64,000 bases of DNA, taken from assembly GCA_022600195.1 (NCBI GenBank), contig JAHZKX010000010.1:1-64000 (forward strand), given 5' to 3'. Positions 17,848-27,131 of this stretch are shown here, piece by piece; the first letter of the stretch is position 1, and the number at the start of each line of letters is the position of its first letter. The stretch is from Planctomycetota bacterium. Lineage in GTDB: Bacteria; Planctomycetota; Planctomycetia; Planctomycetales; Planctomycetaceae. The position numbers were made by a program, and so were the translations under genes. The notes below the pieces were generated by a model. The model did not search any database and was not told where the DNA came from. It saw only the letters and a list, made by a program, of their open reading frames with translations.

Positions 17848-18899
17848 GCATCAGTCGTGGCATTTAGTTCGACGCTTTGAACGTGACTGGAGATTGCCAG
17901 AAGAGGTGCTTCGACGTCCGGTGATGCGAAATTCGTTTTAGTGCTGACGATAAACATTGGGCGGGCTCTTACTTGATCATAAATTCGAGTGACATATTCA
18001 CCAAGAATTCCAATCCCCAACGCATTTAATGCACCAAAAAAAGACGCGGTAATTGTAGTCGAAGCCCAGCCGGGAATGGCCAGTTCGGTGAAGACCTTAT
18101 GGTAGAGAACAAAAGTAATGAGTCCTAAACAGACGATCGCAGATAATGCAGCAATTGCATAAAAAATAGTGAGTGGCAAGAATGAGAAGGAAAAAATAGC
18201 CGTTTTTGCCAGGCGGCATAACTCAATAAATGAGACTCGCGTTTTTTCGTCATATCGGGCAAGACGCTCGACAGTCACTCCAATCTGGCGATATCCGACC
18301 CAGGAACGTAGTCCCGGAAAGTAGCGATCTCTGTCGCTTAGCTGTGCAATCTGAACAGCCACTTGGTGATCAATGAGACCAAAGTTGCCAGCGTCACGAG
18401 GAATTGGTGTACTGGATATTATATTAAGCGTTTTATGAAAGGTCTGAAAAGCCCAACGTTTTACTATATTTTCTTTACGGTCAGTACGAATTGCAAAGAC
18501 AACATCATAACCCGCTTGCCAGTGTTCGATAAATTTCACGATGGCTTTCGGGCAATCCTGCATGTCTGAGTCCATGATCACCACGGCGTCACCTGTAGTG
18601 TGGAGCAAACCTGCCTGGACAGCTGCCTGATGTCCAAAATTTTTAGCAAAGTGAATGACTCTCACTCGTGAATTTAACTCAGCAAGCTCATTCAGTATTA
18701 AGCCGCTTCGGTCTGAAGAACCATCGTTCACAAATATGATTTCATATTCGCACCCGGCTGTCAGTAATGATTCTTCAACAGCCTGGAGTAATTGCGGAAG
18801 TACATTTTGTTCATTAAAGACCGGAAGTACGACTGAAACAAGCGAGTCAGAAATCGGCTTTCGTGGTAGAATGGAATGTTGGGAATCGCTTGTCTTCAT
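17820..18899 (-). CDS. GT2 glycosyltransferase, GtrB/DPM-like
   Basis: An inverting GT-A family 2 enzyme that most likely transfers a sugar to polyprenyl phosphate at the cytoplasmic membrane face. The GT-A domain holds VVLPVFNEQ at about 24-32, NDGSSDRSG near 59-67 and the DSDMQD metal motif near 110-115. Two C-terminal transmembrane helices follow at about 237-263 (FLPLTIFYAIAALSAIVCLG) and 278-302, with a GILGEYVTRIY segment typical of the family. Length 359 fits. It overlaps the upstream methyltransferase gene by 4 bp (ATGA), so the two are translationally coupled. The sugar cannot be read from sequence. The lipid-linked sugar could feed the nearby GT-C-like membrane proteins. Confidence 0.9.
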   Translation of the reverse strand: MKTSDSQHSILPRKPISDSLVSVVLPVFNEQNVLPQLLQAVEESLLTAGCEYEIIFVNDGSSDRSGLILNELAELNSRVRVIHFAKNFGHQAAVQAGLLHTTGDAVVIMDSDMQDCPKAIVKFIEHWQAGYDVVFAIRTDRKENIVKRWAFQTFHKTLNIISSTPIPRDAGNFGLIDHQVAVQIAQLSDRDRYFPGLRSWVGYRQIGVTVERLARYDEKTRVSFIELCRLAKTAIFSFSFLPLTIFYAIAALSAIVCLGLITFVLYHKVFTELAIPGWASTTITASFFGALNALGIGILGEYVTRIYDQVRARPMFIVSTKTNFASPDVEAPLLAISSHVQSVELNATTDADQELSQHS

Positions 18900-19627
18900 T
18901 TAACCAGTACTCCTACGAGCGAAAGGCCAAATGGAACTCCTGTTGAATGAATCAGCTTACGCTCAATTTGGGCACACGATTTCAGACAGGCGTTTGTGAA
19001 ACGTGATACTCGGGCGAAACAAGGTGGAGAATCATCTGTGCGATTCAATATTTTGTCTCTACCTCTGACTGCAATGGCAGCGGGTAAAGTAAACGAGTTC
19101 CAGTATGTCAGCCACTTTACTTTCAGTCCAGCTTGTTCGGCGTGTTTCCGGAACTGCGATTTTGTATAACGGCGAAAGTGACCTAATTTCCGATCCCAGT
19201 CAGAATACAACAGGGGGTAAGCTGGGACCGTAAGAATAATCCCCCCATCATCGACCAATGTTTCTGCTGCATTTTTCAGTAACCCAACCGGGTCCTCCAT
19301 ATGCTCCATCACATCTAACAGGATTACTGCTTTTGCTGAGGCAGCAGGGACTGGCCAGGGTTGACTCAGATTGTGTACACGTATATCGTTTAGGCCACGC
19401 GATCGGCCATGTTCGACAGCATCTTCCATTAGATCAAAACCGGTGACTTCGTATCCGAGCTGATTAAATTCAAGCAAGTTACGTGCAGAACCTATACCAC
19501 CCTCTATAACCAGGCCAGGAGGGGGGAATTCATTCATCAAAATTTCTGTGACTAACTTACGTTTGGCGACATGCCACCAGTAGTTTTCTTCCAATTCAAT
19601 CAGCTCAGTGAGGTGTCCTGGATCCAC
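18896..19627 (-). CDS. Class I SAM-dependent methyltransferase
   Basis: A Methyltransf_11/23-like protein of 243 residues. Motif I reads VIEGGIGSARN (about 40-50), the acidic strand-2 end is GFDLMEDA near 63-70, and the post-motif region is VILLDVMEHMEDP near 100-112. The segment LGHFRRYTKSQFRKHAEQAG is typical of methyltransferases next to glycan genes. The start is GTG at 19627. The stop codon overlaps the start of the GT2 glycosyltransferase. The substrate is probably a polyprenyl- or glycan-linked intermediate, inferred only from the neighbour. Confidence 0.88.
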   Translation of the reverse strand: MDPGHLTELIELEENYWWHVAKRKLVTEILMNEFPPPGLVIEGGIGSARNLLEFNQLGYEVTGFDLMEDAVEHGRSRGLNDIRVHNLSQPWPVPAASAKAVILLDVMEHMEDPVGLLKNAAETLVDDGGIILTVPAYPLLYSDWDRKLGHFRRYTKSQFRKHAEQAGLKVKWLTYWNSFTLPAAIAVRGRDKILNRTDDSPPCFARVSRFTNACLKSCAQIERKLIHSTGVPFGLSLVGVLVK

Positions 19628-19876
19628 GATACTTAATTTCTCTTTGGGGTGAATACTGATATAGGAAATTCAAGATGCACTATGCAGATTGAAGTAAAAG
19701 AGGCCTCGAAGAAGTCAGCATAACGCAGCAGCCGGGTGAACTCTTCAGGATTCCTGATGAATATAGTGGATTTTCATGCAATCTAGCCGTATAAATTTTA
19801 ACTATACTGTTTATTCTGTCTATAGTGTTTCTGGGTGCCTTTTTCGTGAGGGATAAGGGTGGTGTAAATATGTGGA

Positions 19877-21655
19877 GTGCAAGGCGTGCAAAACCAGCAA
19901 AATAGACAATCAACAGGGTTAACATGGTTTGCTGCTGTGATTTTCCTTCTCATTCTCATTCTGAATATCCCGCTCTTTATCAGAATGCCTTTAGCAACAG
20001 ATGTTGTTCTTTACGATTTGCAGGCCCAAATGGTCCTGAATGGAGGAACTCTTTATCAGGATATGTTTGAGACGAATTTACCAGGTATTGTCTGGTTACA
20101 TATGCTGGTTCGTTCTTCTGTTGGGATGAGCTCTGATGCTATCCGTGTGGTTGATCTGTTGCTTTTCAGTGGTACTGTCGTGCTTCTGATGTTGTGGAAT
20201 CGCAGAAATCATCTTTCTCTGACCGGTATGCTTTGGGTTGGAATCGCATTATTCTCGTTTTACTTCTCCCTTTCAGAATGGTGTCATTTTCAGCGAGATA
20301 CGCTGATTCTTCTCCCTGCACTGGCGGCAGTCTGGTTGCGACGCAAACAAATTGATCGACTTATTAATGGCACTGATTCACTACCACAAGCTTCATTGAA
20401 ATCAGTATTTGTGTGGGCGTTCCTGGAGGGTCTCTTATGGGCAACCGCATTTTGGATCAAACCCTTTGTGGCTGTACCAGCGCTTTGTGTCTGGATTGGA
20501 TCACTTTTGATCCTGAAAACATTCCGCAAACGAATGATTGATTTGTCAGGAGTTCTACTTGGAGGTTTATGTCTGGGAGCGGTAGGGATCTACTGGATGT
20601 GGCAGACTGGCGCCTGGTCTTCGTTTTATACGACATTTACTGAGTGGAATCCGGAGTATGTGGCCGCTCGAAAAGCGGGATGGCAACCATTACGATTTGC
20701 CCAGTTTTTATATCGCTTTTATCCCTGGTTCTTACTTCATTTACTGGCGGTGCCTCTCGCTTTGATCGCATTGAAAGACTATTGGTATAGCAATGCGAAA
20801 ACAGACAATGATGCACTGGTGGAATCGGGGAAACGCGATTCAGTGCTCTTATCTCTATTTTATTTAGGGTGGCTCGTTCAGTCATTTGCGTTCCAGCACC
20901 TCTTTGATTATGTGCATCCCCCTTCTCATTTGTTGGCCATCACAGTTATTGGTGGTTATTTGGGGAGCCGATTTCAGAAGCGTTCGCTCACCTGGGGCTG
21001 GAAAAGTAGCCTGGCCTTTTTTTTGATGATGGTGATGTTCTCATTTCCGGCGTTCAAACCACAGCGGGCCACGTTATGGAAGACCTGTTTGTTGAATTCC
21101 AGTAATGCCCAGTTGAAGTCGAAGTTGGCGTTATTGGTACAGGTCGATTGGGAAGATCTGGACGCCGTACGGAAATATTTAAAATCTCAAAAACTGAATG
21201 ATGGACAATTACATTGTTTCAACAGCACGTTGGTTTATTTGTATCCAGAGTTATCAGTTAAGCCGGCAACTCGGTTTGTATTTTTCGATTCGGTGCTGAT
21301 TTTTTGCCCTAACCACCGAAAAGAACTTTATGCTGCAATCAATGAAAGCCAGCAAAAATACATTGTGACCGACTTAATCGACAGTGGTTTTGGAAGTGAG
21401 AATACGTTGGCAAAGTCAGTGAACCCGAAGCAATTAACACCTCCGGATTATCCTGTCAGTCTCAAAGGTGCCTACCCATGGTCGCATCCTGTAGTTTTTC
21501 GTTCGGGAAGATACCTGGTTCATAAAGTCGAACGTCCATTGGGAAAATTTTTGGGAAGCGGAAAAGTACCAACAGAAACACAAGTTAAAAAATACTATCA
21601 AAGACAACAAAAGCAGAAGCAGTTGAAGCAATCAGACGCGCCAGCAAGTAAATGA
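19877..21655 (+). CDS. GT-C type membrane glycosyltransferase-like protein
   Basis: A 592-residue protein with about ten hydrophobic helices in its first 380 residues, then a roughly 200-residue soluble C-terminal domain and a basic Gln/Lys-rich end. The first extracytoplasmic loop carries an acidic motif (ATDVVLYDLQAQMVLNGG, then LYQDMFETNLPG), as in ArnT/PMT family GT39 enzymes. Such enzymes move a sugar from a polyprenyl phosphate to lipid or protein on the outer face of the membrane. The start shown is GTG; a second GTG lies nine bases later. It diverges from the GT2/methyltransferase pair, so these genes may form one envelope-glycan group. Family-level confidence is moderate; substrate unknown. 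Confidence 0.75.
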   Translation: MQGVQNQQNRQSTGLTWFAAVIFLLILILNIPLFIRMPLATDVVLYDLQAQMVLNGGTLYQDMFETNLPGIVWLHMLVRSSVGMSSDAIRVVDLLLFSGTVVLLMLWNRRNHLSLTGMLWVGIALFSFYFSLSEWCHFQRDTLILLPALAAVWLRRKQIDRLINGTDSLPQASLKSVFVWAFLEGLLWATAFWIKPFVAVPALCVWIGSLLILKTFRKRMIDLSGVLLGGLCLGAVGIYWMWQTGAWSSFYTTFTEWNPEYVAARKAGWQPLRFAQFLYRFYPWFLLHLLAVPLALIALKDYWYSNAKTDNDALVESGKRDSVLLSLFYLGWLVQSFAFQHLFDYVHPPSHLLAITVIGGYLGSRFQKRSLTWGWKSSLAFFLMMVMFSFPAFKPQRATLWKTCLLNSSNAQLKSKLALLVQVDWEDLDAVRKYLKSQKLNDGQLHCFNSTLVYLYPELSVKPATRFVFFDSVLIFCPNHRKELYAAINESQQKYIVTDLIDSGFGSENTLAKSVNPKQLTPPDYPVSLKGAYPWSHPVVFRSGRYLVHKVERPLGKFLGSGKVPTETQVKKYYQRQQKQKQLKQSDAPASK

Positions 21656-21685
21656 CCAAACAGTTGGTCTCGCTAATCCTGCCAG

Positions 21686-24127
21686 TTATTGCTTAGAAGT
21701 TGAGTCTGGCGTGGAGTGTGAAGACTTGGTCAATAAAATCAGAACGATGGCAAGTGTCATGATAGAAATGAGGCGTCCGATTTTAAATCCAGGAGGCGTA
21801 AACGAGAGGTGGACGTCATGATTTCCTGCCGGAAGAGGAATGGCCCTTAATGAAAAGTTGGCGGGTAAGATCGGAGTCAAACTTTCATTGACTTGTGCAG
21901 ACCAGCCCGGGTAATAGATATCTGAAAGTACCAGATATCCCGGTTCATTCAATGCAGCCCTGATTTGCAGCTTGTTGGGAGTGGCTTTAGTGATGTCTGC
22001 AGCCTTATAAGTTTGTCGTTTACCTTTCGATAGCACGTCTTGTTGTAACAGGACCTCATTACGCGGTTGTACTTTTGCTATTGTCTCTACGATTTGTTTG
22101 CTTTGCTCATTCTGATTTATTGGTTTGGTGTTCCCAATTAAAAAGGCTCTGGGGAGTGGGTTTGTATTTTCCAGAATCAAATACGGAATTTGAGTCGGTT
22201 CAGTATTTCGCAAAGTAAATTCTTCAGGTATTGATCCTTTTTCAACTATCTTCCACCCGTCAATCTCAATACGTTTATCTGTTTGTAATATGGCATATTT
22301 CACACTTAAAAGGTCCAGTAATTGTTGGCGAGCGGTGGGGATTTGTGGCTCGCTATACCCGGCCATCATCTGAGCAGCGTCCTTCTGGGGAAAAACTGCT
22401 GCTGCCAACAGTCCTAGTCGTACAAGCGGTACAGGCTCATAACCCTGGATTTTCAAGATCTGATTGTTCCATGCTTCGCGGTCACTCAGTAATTTTTGGC
22501 CGACAAGGACTCTATGCTGTCCCAGATTATTTTTCAGGAACGTTGTGATTTTTGATTCATGGCGAAATGTTGCCTGAGGAATCGTCCGTAAAATCTGATT
22601 GCTGTGTACTGACAGTTCACCCAAGCAGATGACACAAAGTAAAATGAGGCCCCCTGTTGCTGTTTTACGAGAAATACAGGCTAAGAATACTGCTGCAGAA
22701 AGACCGAGTACGGCAACGATGCAAGGGACCAGTTGGATTTTGATAATACGTTCCGGGTCAATGTTGAGTGTTGTCAGCCCACCTGAAGTGAACACAAGCC
22801 AGGGCAATAACAGTGAGGCTGTGATGAAACAGACGCTTGAAATGATTCGATATCTATTTCTTGATGGGTTCAGGAACAGGTTCGAAATCGATTCACAACC
22901 AAAGCCCGACAGCATGGCTATCACAAACGAACAGATCCAGAGTAATCGAGCGGGCATTCGGAACATGGAAAAGCCCGGAATGAACTCATAGCACAGTTTG
23001 TAAAATGGTAGATGTGGTCCGAATGCTAATAAGATAGACGCCAAGCCAATTAGGAACAAACGAATGACTGTTCGTTTTTTAAATGAAGCGATCGTTCCCA
23101 GGCAGGCGAGTAATAAAGGCAGACATCCAAAATAGCAAACTGCTTCCCAATAGTAACCCCCTGGTCCTCTGTAATTAGCGGGTCCTCCCCAGACAAAGGG
23201 GTCCAGTAGCTGCAGCACACTGGGAAGTGAGAGGCTACCACTTTCCAATACTTTTAAATCGATGCCACTGGCTCTGACTGCTTGCTGGGTATAGATATAA
23301 ACGGGGATCAAGTCAATGGCGACCAGTCCTATCGTCAGGATACCCGCGATCAACCAACCTTTGAGTAAGGCAGCAGTTGAAGTAGTAATTCTTGAATGCT
23401 CAGGATTGATTTGGTCATTGATTTCTGAGTCAGATGCTGATGTTCGATTATTTGGCAGGAGTGCAATGAGGGCCTCGATAACAACAGAAGCAGTGAAGAA
23501 GAGCAGCAAATAATATAGTTCTTGAACATGGCCACAGCAGAAAGCTAACGCAATCAGCATTGCCAAAATGGGGATCGCTTTTTTACGACCTTCCATTAAC
23601 AGTTCATAACCATAAAAAATCCAGGGAAACCAGGAGATCTGAGTGATGGATGTGAAATGACCTTCCCCCGTTTTTGCAACAAAGTAAGGAGCCGCCAGAA
23701 AGATGATTCCTGATATTAATGAACTGAAGAAACTGAGTCGGTACTTCCGGCCAAGTAGATAAGCCCCCCAGCCAGCCCACCAGTGATGAAAAAGGAGTGT
23801 CCAGCTGATTGATGTTAATGCGTTTGTGATATAGAAAACCCAGTTTCCCGGATAGAATAGTGACGATTGAGGGCTCCCCAGCCATGGCATTCCCAGTAAT
23901 GAATATGGGTTCCAGAAAGGAAATTCAGAGTGCTGTTCGATACATATCTTTTGGTAGCTTTTAAAGGCTATGAATTGATTTGTAGTATCGTTATGACCTT
24001 GATCTTGTGACCCAACGAGTACATCAGTCGGATGGAGTACTAATGCCTGGAAGCAGAAGCCTAAAGTGATTGCAAGTACCAAAGCTGCTATCAGATTTTG
24101 AAACAGTCTGGAATTCATGAGCGTCAT
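21686..24127 (-). CDS. YfhO-family membrane protein
   Basis: An 813-residue integral membrane protein with a large N-terminal set of about twelve helices (helix 1 within LIAALVLAITLGFCFQALVL) and a C-terminal periplasmic domain, closed by a last helix near 790-806 (LISIMTLAIVLILL). The conserved N-terminal loop with FPFWNPYSLLGMPWLGSPQ matches the YfhO/GT-C-like family, whose members are linked to glycosylation of cell-surface polymers such as teichoic acid in Bacillus. The C-terminal LSDIYYPGWSAQVN and LPAGNHDVHLSFTPPGF segments are also typical. It converges on the GT-C gene with 30 bp between stops. An in-frame ATG at 24118 is an alternative start. Confidence 0.85.
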   Translation of the reverse strand: MTLMNSRLFQNLIAALVLAITLGFCFQALVLHPTDVLVGSQDQGHNDTTNQFIAFKSYQKICIEQHSEFPFWNPYSLLGMPWLGSPQSSLFYPGNWVFYITNALTSISWTLLFHHWWAGWGAYLLGRKYRLSFFSSLISGIIFLAAPYFVAKTGEGHFTSITQISWFPWIFYGYELLMEGRKKAIPILAMLIALAFCCGHVQELYYLLLFFTASVVIEALIALLPNNRTSASDSEINDQINPEHSRITTSTAALLKGWLIAGILTIGLVAIDLIPVYIYTQQAVRASGIDLKVLESGSLSLPSVLQLLDPFVWGGPANYRGPGGYYWEAVCYFGCLPLLLACLGTIASFKKRTVIRLFLIGLASILLAFGPHLPFYKLCYEFIPGFSMFRMPARLLWICSFVIAMLSGFGCESISNLFLNPSRNRYRIISSVCFITASLLLPWLVFTSGGLTTLNIDPERIIKIQLVPCIVAVLGLSAAVFLACISRKTATGGLILLCVICLGELSVHSNQILRTIPQATFRHESKITTFLKNNLGQHRVLVGQKLLSDREAWNNQILKIQGYEPVPLVRLGLLAAAVFPQKDAAQMMAGYSEPQIPTARQQLLDLLSVKYAILQTDKRIEIDGWKIVEKGSIPEEFTLRNTEPTQIPYLILENTNPLPRAFLIGNTKPINQNEQSKQIVETIAKVQPRNEVLLQQDVLSKGKRQTYKAADITKATPNKLQIRAALNEPGYLVLSDIYYPGWSAQVNESLTPILPANFSLRAIPLPAGNHDVHLSFTPPGFKIGRLISIMTLAIVLILLTKSSHSTPDSTSKQ

Positions 24128-24415
24128 TTCTTAAAAGACCGAACGTGTGTTTTTCCGCTAAGAAAGACTGTCAGTTGTAAAGGAACTGATACAAGTCAGC
24201 GCATAATGCATTAAAAAACTAACATTCGCACTGACTCAGTCGTCTACTTTTCTTCTGGAAAGATTAACGCCTTAGGATGGTAGAGATTGTCTATGCCTGA
24301 ATTTGTATAGGAACCGCATAGATTGTGCCGAAATAGAGTTTTGACACAAAGGCAATCTGGTATATTTATCCAAAAACAGGAGCAGGAAGACTTGTTGGTT
24401 GAAATTCCCAACCAA

Positions 24416-25270
24416 TCAGCTTCGATTAGGGGGCTGCAATCCATGCGGTTCGACAATTTTTCCGTACATTTCGGGGCGTCGGTCCGCCAATCGATCAATC
24501 ACATGTTTTTCAGGTACTCGATCCACTCTTTTATTGCGCGCGATTGCAGGGTCAATCATAGCATAGAGAACTTCTTCTTCTGTTCCAGAAGCACAAGCTA
24601 GTGTTTCACCTGTGGGAGCGCAGATACTACTTTTTCCAATAAACTGAAAACCACGCTCCATGCCGACCCTGTTAATGGCACAATAGTAAATGCCGTTCTC
24701 CATAGCCCGTATATTAATCGCATGTTCTGCCACACATTCAGCTCCGGAAGGCCAGTTTGTGGGAAGAACGATTAAATCTGCACCCTGAAGTGTCATGGCA
24801 CGCGATGATTCTGGAAATGCACTATCGTAACAGATATTGAGTCCAATATTTGCTTCCGGATGAGCATGAACTTCGAATGCACGATCGCCGGGAGTTGCGA
24901 ATCGGTCTACACCGAGAAAAGGTAAATGTACCTTTCGATAACTTCCCAGAACACCCTCAGGTGTAATCAGGACGGCTGCGTTGTAGACGCTCTGCTCAGC
25001 CAGTTCGAGCATGCCTACCACTACGGAATGATTTAATTTTCGGCAAATTTCCTGCAGTCGTTTTGTTGTCGGCCCCGGGATTGTTTCTGCATACGGGATG
25101 GCTTCTTCTAAGCTTTCAAAACAGTAGCCAGTCACAGCACATTCTGGGAAAACGGAAAGAGCAGCGCCTTCGGCTGCAGTCTCTTTCATTCTCTCGATAA
25201 TGCGATTCAGATTCTCTTCCTTCGCCATCAAGGATACATTCATTTGTACGCCGGCAATTTTCATGGACAT
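24416..25270 (-). CDS. Carbon-nitrogen hydrolase (nitrilase superfamily)
   Basis: An amidase-type hydrolase of 284 residues. The Glu-Lys-Cys triad is visible: Glu in FPECAVTGYCF (about 43), Lys in YRKVHLPF (about 113), and Cys in NICYDSAFPE (about 147). The GADLIVLPTNWPSG and NRVGMERGFQFIGKS stretches are family-typical, the latter being the usual NxxG...F-G-S region. The start at 25270 is supported by an AGGA binding site. Substrates in this branch include N-carbamoyl amines, omega-amides and aliphatic amides, and none can be chosen. The gene stands alone, followed by a 288-bp gap before yfhO. Alternative starts up to 25315 would add up to 15 residues. Confidence 0.92.
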   Translation of the reverse strand: MSMKIAGVQMNVSLMAKEENLNRIIERMKETAAEGAALSVFPECAVTGYCFESLEEAIPYAETIPGPTTKRLQEICRKLNHSVVVGMLELAEQSVYNAAVLITPEGVLGSYRKVHLPFLGVDRFATPGDRAFEVHAHPEANIGLNICYDSAFPESSRAMTLQGADLIVLPTNWPSGAECVAEHAINIRAMENGIYYCAINRVGMERGFQFIGKSSICAPTGETLACASGTEEEVLYAMIDPAIARNKRVDRVPEKHVIDRLADRRPEMYGKIVEPHGLQPPNRS

Positions 25271-25391
25271 CAATTCCTGAGGGATTTTTGAATGGCTACG
25301 GAGTTCAAAAGACAAAATTATAGTGTGGTGTTAATTATAGACACCCACGTGAATCGATTCTATTGAGTTCCGTTGAATCCAAGAAGATTTG

Positions 25392-26105
25392 TTATCGACG
25401 AATCGTCTCAAATGGTGATGCATGTTGGACAGGCGGAGATTGATCTGCAGGGGCAACTCCTTGCATCGGGACCAAAATACCTGATTCCACCAGAGTGATA
25501 TACGTCATAGTTAGGAGAATTGCATAGGCAACCGCATTTCCAAACAGGCCTTTACCGAACCATTTTATGGCAGTTCCAGAAGATTTTTTCAAACGAATTT
25601 TGGCTCCCTTTCGTTCGACACTGTAGACCTCGTCGAGAATAAGATGTGAGAGGAAGCCTAACGAGATACCTCCGGCCATGAGAAATTTGACGGCATAAGA
25701 ATCACTGACATAGGTAAGGAAAATGGACTCTCCTGTGATGATTAATGCGGGAAGGCTATGGAACATGCCGCGATGTACCGCAAATTTACCAAGGATAGCA
25801 GCTGCACCATAACGAACGGCCGCGTAAGTCACCACTGCCATCAGTATGGCAGTGTCTGGGTCTGTACCAACTCGAATCATACTCCGCATTGCGACAAATG
25901 AAGCGACAGCTGCAGTTAAACTGAAGAGCTCTTTAATCGGGCGACCGGTTTCCGAATCAAGATCAGGCAGCATGCCGCCGATCCAGGTCAGTACACCAGC
26001 CAGGATTCCTTGTGTAGGAGTGAATCCCATCAACAAACTGGCAACGGAACCATAACCAATTCCCAGTAAACCACTGACACTAATATGTTCCTTGTAACCA
26101 GCCAT
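25392..26105 (-). CDS. YdjM-like metal-dependent membrane hydrolase family protein
   Basis: A 237-residue membrane protein of the DUF457/YdjM family, related to inner-membrane metal-dependent hydrolases. Histidine and aspartate clusters fit the family: the N-terminal HISVSGLLGIG, GGMLPDLDSETGRP near 42-55, HRGMFHSLP near 113-121, and LGFLSHLILDEVYS near 147-160. Four to five hydrophobic helices surround these. The family is widely distributed and poorly characterised. In Escherichia coli the gene is LexA-controlled, but no LexA site is visible here. The ATG has a GGGAAG binding site. It lies between the HisN-type phosphatase and the amidohydrolase on the same strand, with gaps over 100 bp, so operon membership is uncertain. 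Confidence 0.82.
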   Translation of the reverse strand: MAGYKEHISVSGLLGIGYGSVASLLMGFTPTQGILAGVLTWIGGMLPDLDSETGRPIKELFSLTAAVASFVAMRSMIRVGTDPDTAILMAVVTYAAVRYGAAAILGKFAVHRGMFHSLPALIITGESIFLTYVSDSYAVKFLMAGGISLGFLSHLILDEVYSVERKGAKIRLKKSSGTAIKWFGKGLFGNAVAYAILLTMTYITLVESGILVPMQGVAPADQSPPVQHASPFETIRR

Positions 26106-26239
26106 ACTTTTCTTCCCTGAAGTTGCGGTACAATTCTGGTATGTATAAAGCGCGATTGTTTGCCCGGGGATCGTAGCAAAGAACAGGGGAAAGGATCAAT
26201 GGGATTTCTCAATTGGGTCTTGCAGGCATGATCTACAGC

Positions 26240-27043
26240 TCATTGTGCAATGATTTGTAGGATTTCGTCTTTTAAAGCGGCATTCACAGCCAATCCATTT
26301 TCAGAATAAATCGATGGGTTTCCTGCAAAGTCGATCCAGTGGCCTCCGGCTTCTTCTAGAATGGGAACCAATGCAGCCGCATCCCAGGGGCTTAAAACTG
26401 GGTCAATCATGACTTCTACCCTCCCTGTAGCGACTAGCATATGGCCATAGCAGTCTCCCCAACCACGAGCCAGATAGGAGTTGCGACAGAGGTACTCATA
26501 TGCTTTTTGTTTGCCAATCGTTTCCCAGCGCGTCATGGTCGTTGTGCAGAAGACAGATTCTGAGAGTTGAGATTGATCAGAGACTTTCGCCCGACGAGGT
26601 TCCTGGTTTCCGATTTTCCACCATGCCCCCCCTCCCTTCATGGCATAAACGACTTCATCTAATGCCGGGAAGCGGCAGACGCCCATCACGAGTTTACCGT
26701 TTTCTTCCAATCCCAGGAGCGTTCCGAACAAAGGGACACCATGTGTAAACGGTTTCGTTCCATCAATGGGGTCAAGAATCCATTTGAATTCATTTGTGCC
26801 TTCTACAGGCGGTAGTTCCTCGCCCATAATACTGTCGTTGGGAAAAGCCTGAGTGATTTCCGCTCTTAAAATCTCTTCCGCTCCGCGATCAGCAATGGTA
26901 ACGGGAGAGTTATCGCTCTTTCGTTCGACATGGAGATCAGGAGATTGATAATATTTAAGAATCAGATCACGGGCTTTTTCTGAAGCCGTCAAAGCCAGCT
27001 CTAATCGTGCTTTTATTTCAAAATTTTCTGAGTGTGTATTCAT
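26240..27043 (-). CDS. hisN: Inositol-monophosphatase-fold phosphatase, probably histidinol-phosphatase HisN
   Basis: A 267-residue Mg/Li-sensitive sugar-phosphatase-fold enzyme. Metal motifs are visible: GEELPP near 74-79, LDPIDGTKPF near 91-100 and SPWDAAALVPILEEAGG near 217-233. The LDPIDGTKPFTHGVP and ARGWGDCYGHML blocks resemble the HisN-type histidinol-phosphatases known from actinobacteria and other phyla. This would make it the histidinol-phosphate to histidinol step, and also fits inositol- or other sugar-phosphate hydrolysis. No other his genes are nearby, so the symbol is a best guess from motif resemblance; the fold itself is secure. Confidence 0.8.
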   Translation of the reverse strand: MNTHSENFEIKARLELALTASEKARDLILKYYQSPDLHVERKSDNSPVTIADRGAEEILRAEITQAFPNDSIMGEELPPVEGTNEFKWILDPIDGTKPFTHGVPLFGTLLGLEENGKLVMGVCRFPALDEVVYAMKGGGAWWKIGNQEPRRAKVSDQSQLSESVFCTTTMTRWETIGKQKAYEYLCRNSYLARGWGDCYGHMLVATGRVEVMIDPVLSPWDAAALVPILEEAGGHWIDFAGNPSIYSENGLAVNAALKDEILQIIAQ

Positions 27044-27131
27044 GATTATTTAACTCTACTTCTTTACTTTAAGTCTTCTGAATTAGCTAATGAAGATGAC
27101 AGCAGGCAGATGATTGTCTTTTGAAAACGGG

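Noticed and set aside
21654-21669. GACCAA/TTGGTC hairpin after the GT-C-like gene as a terminator
   Set aside because: The stem is only 6 bp and no T-tract follows on either strand.
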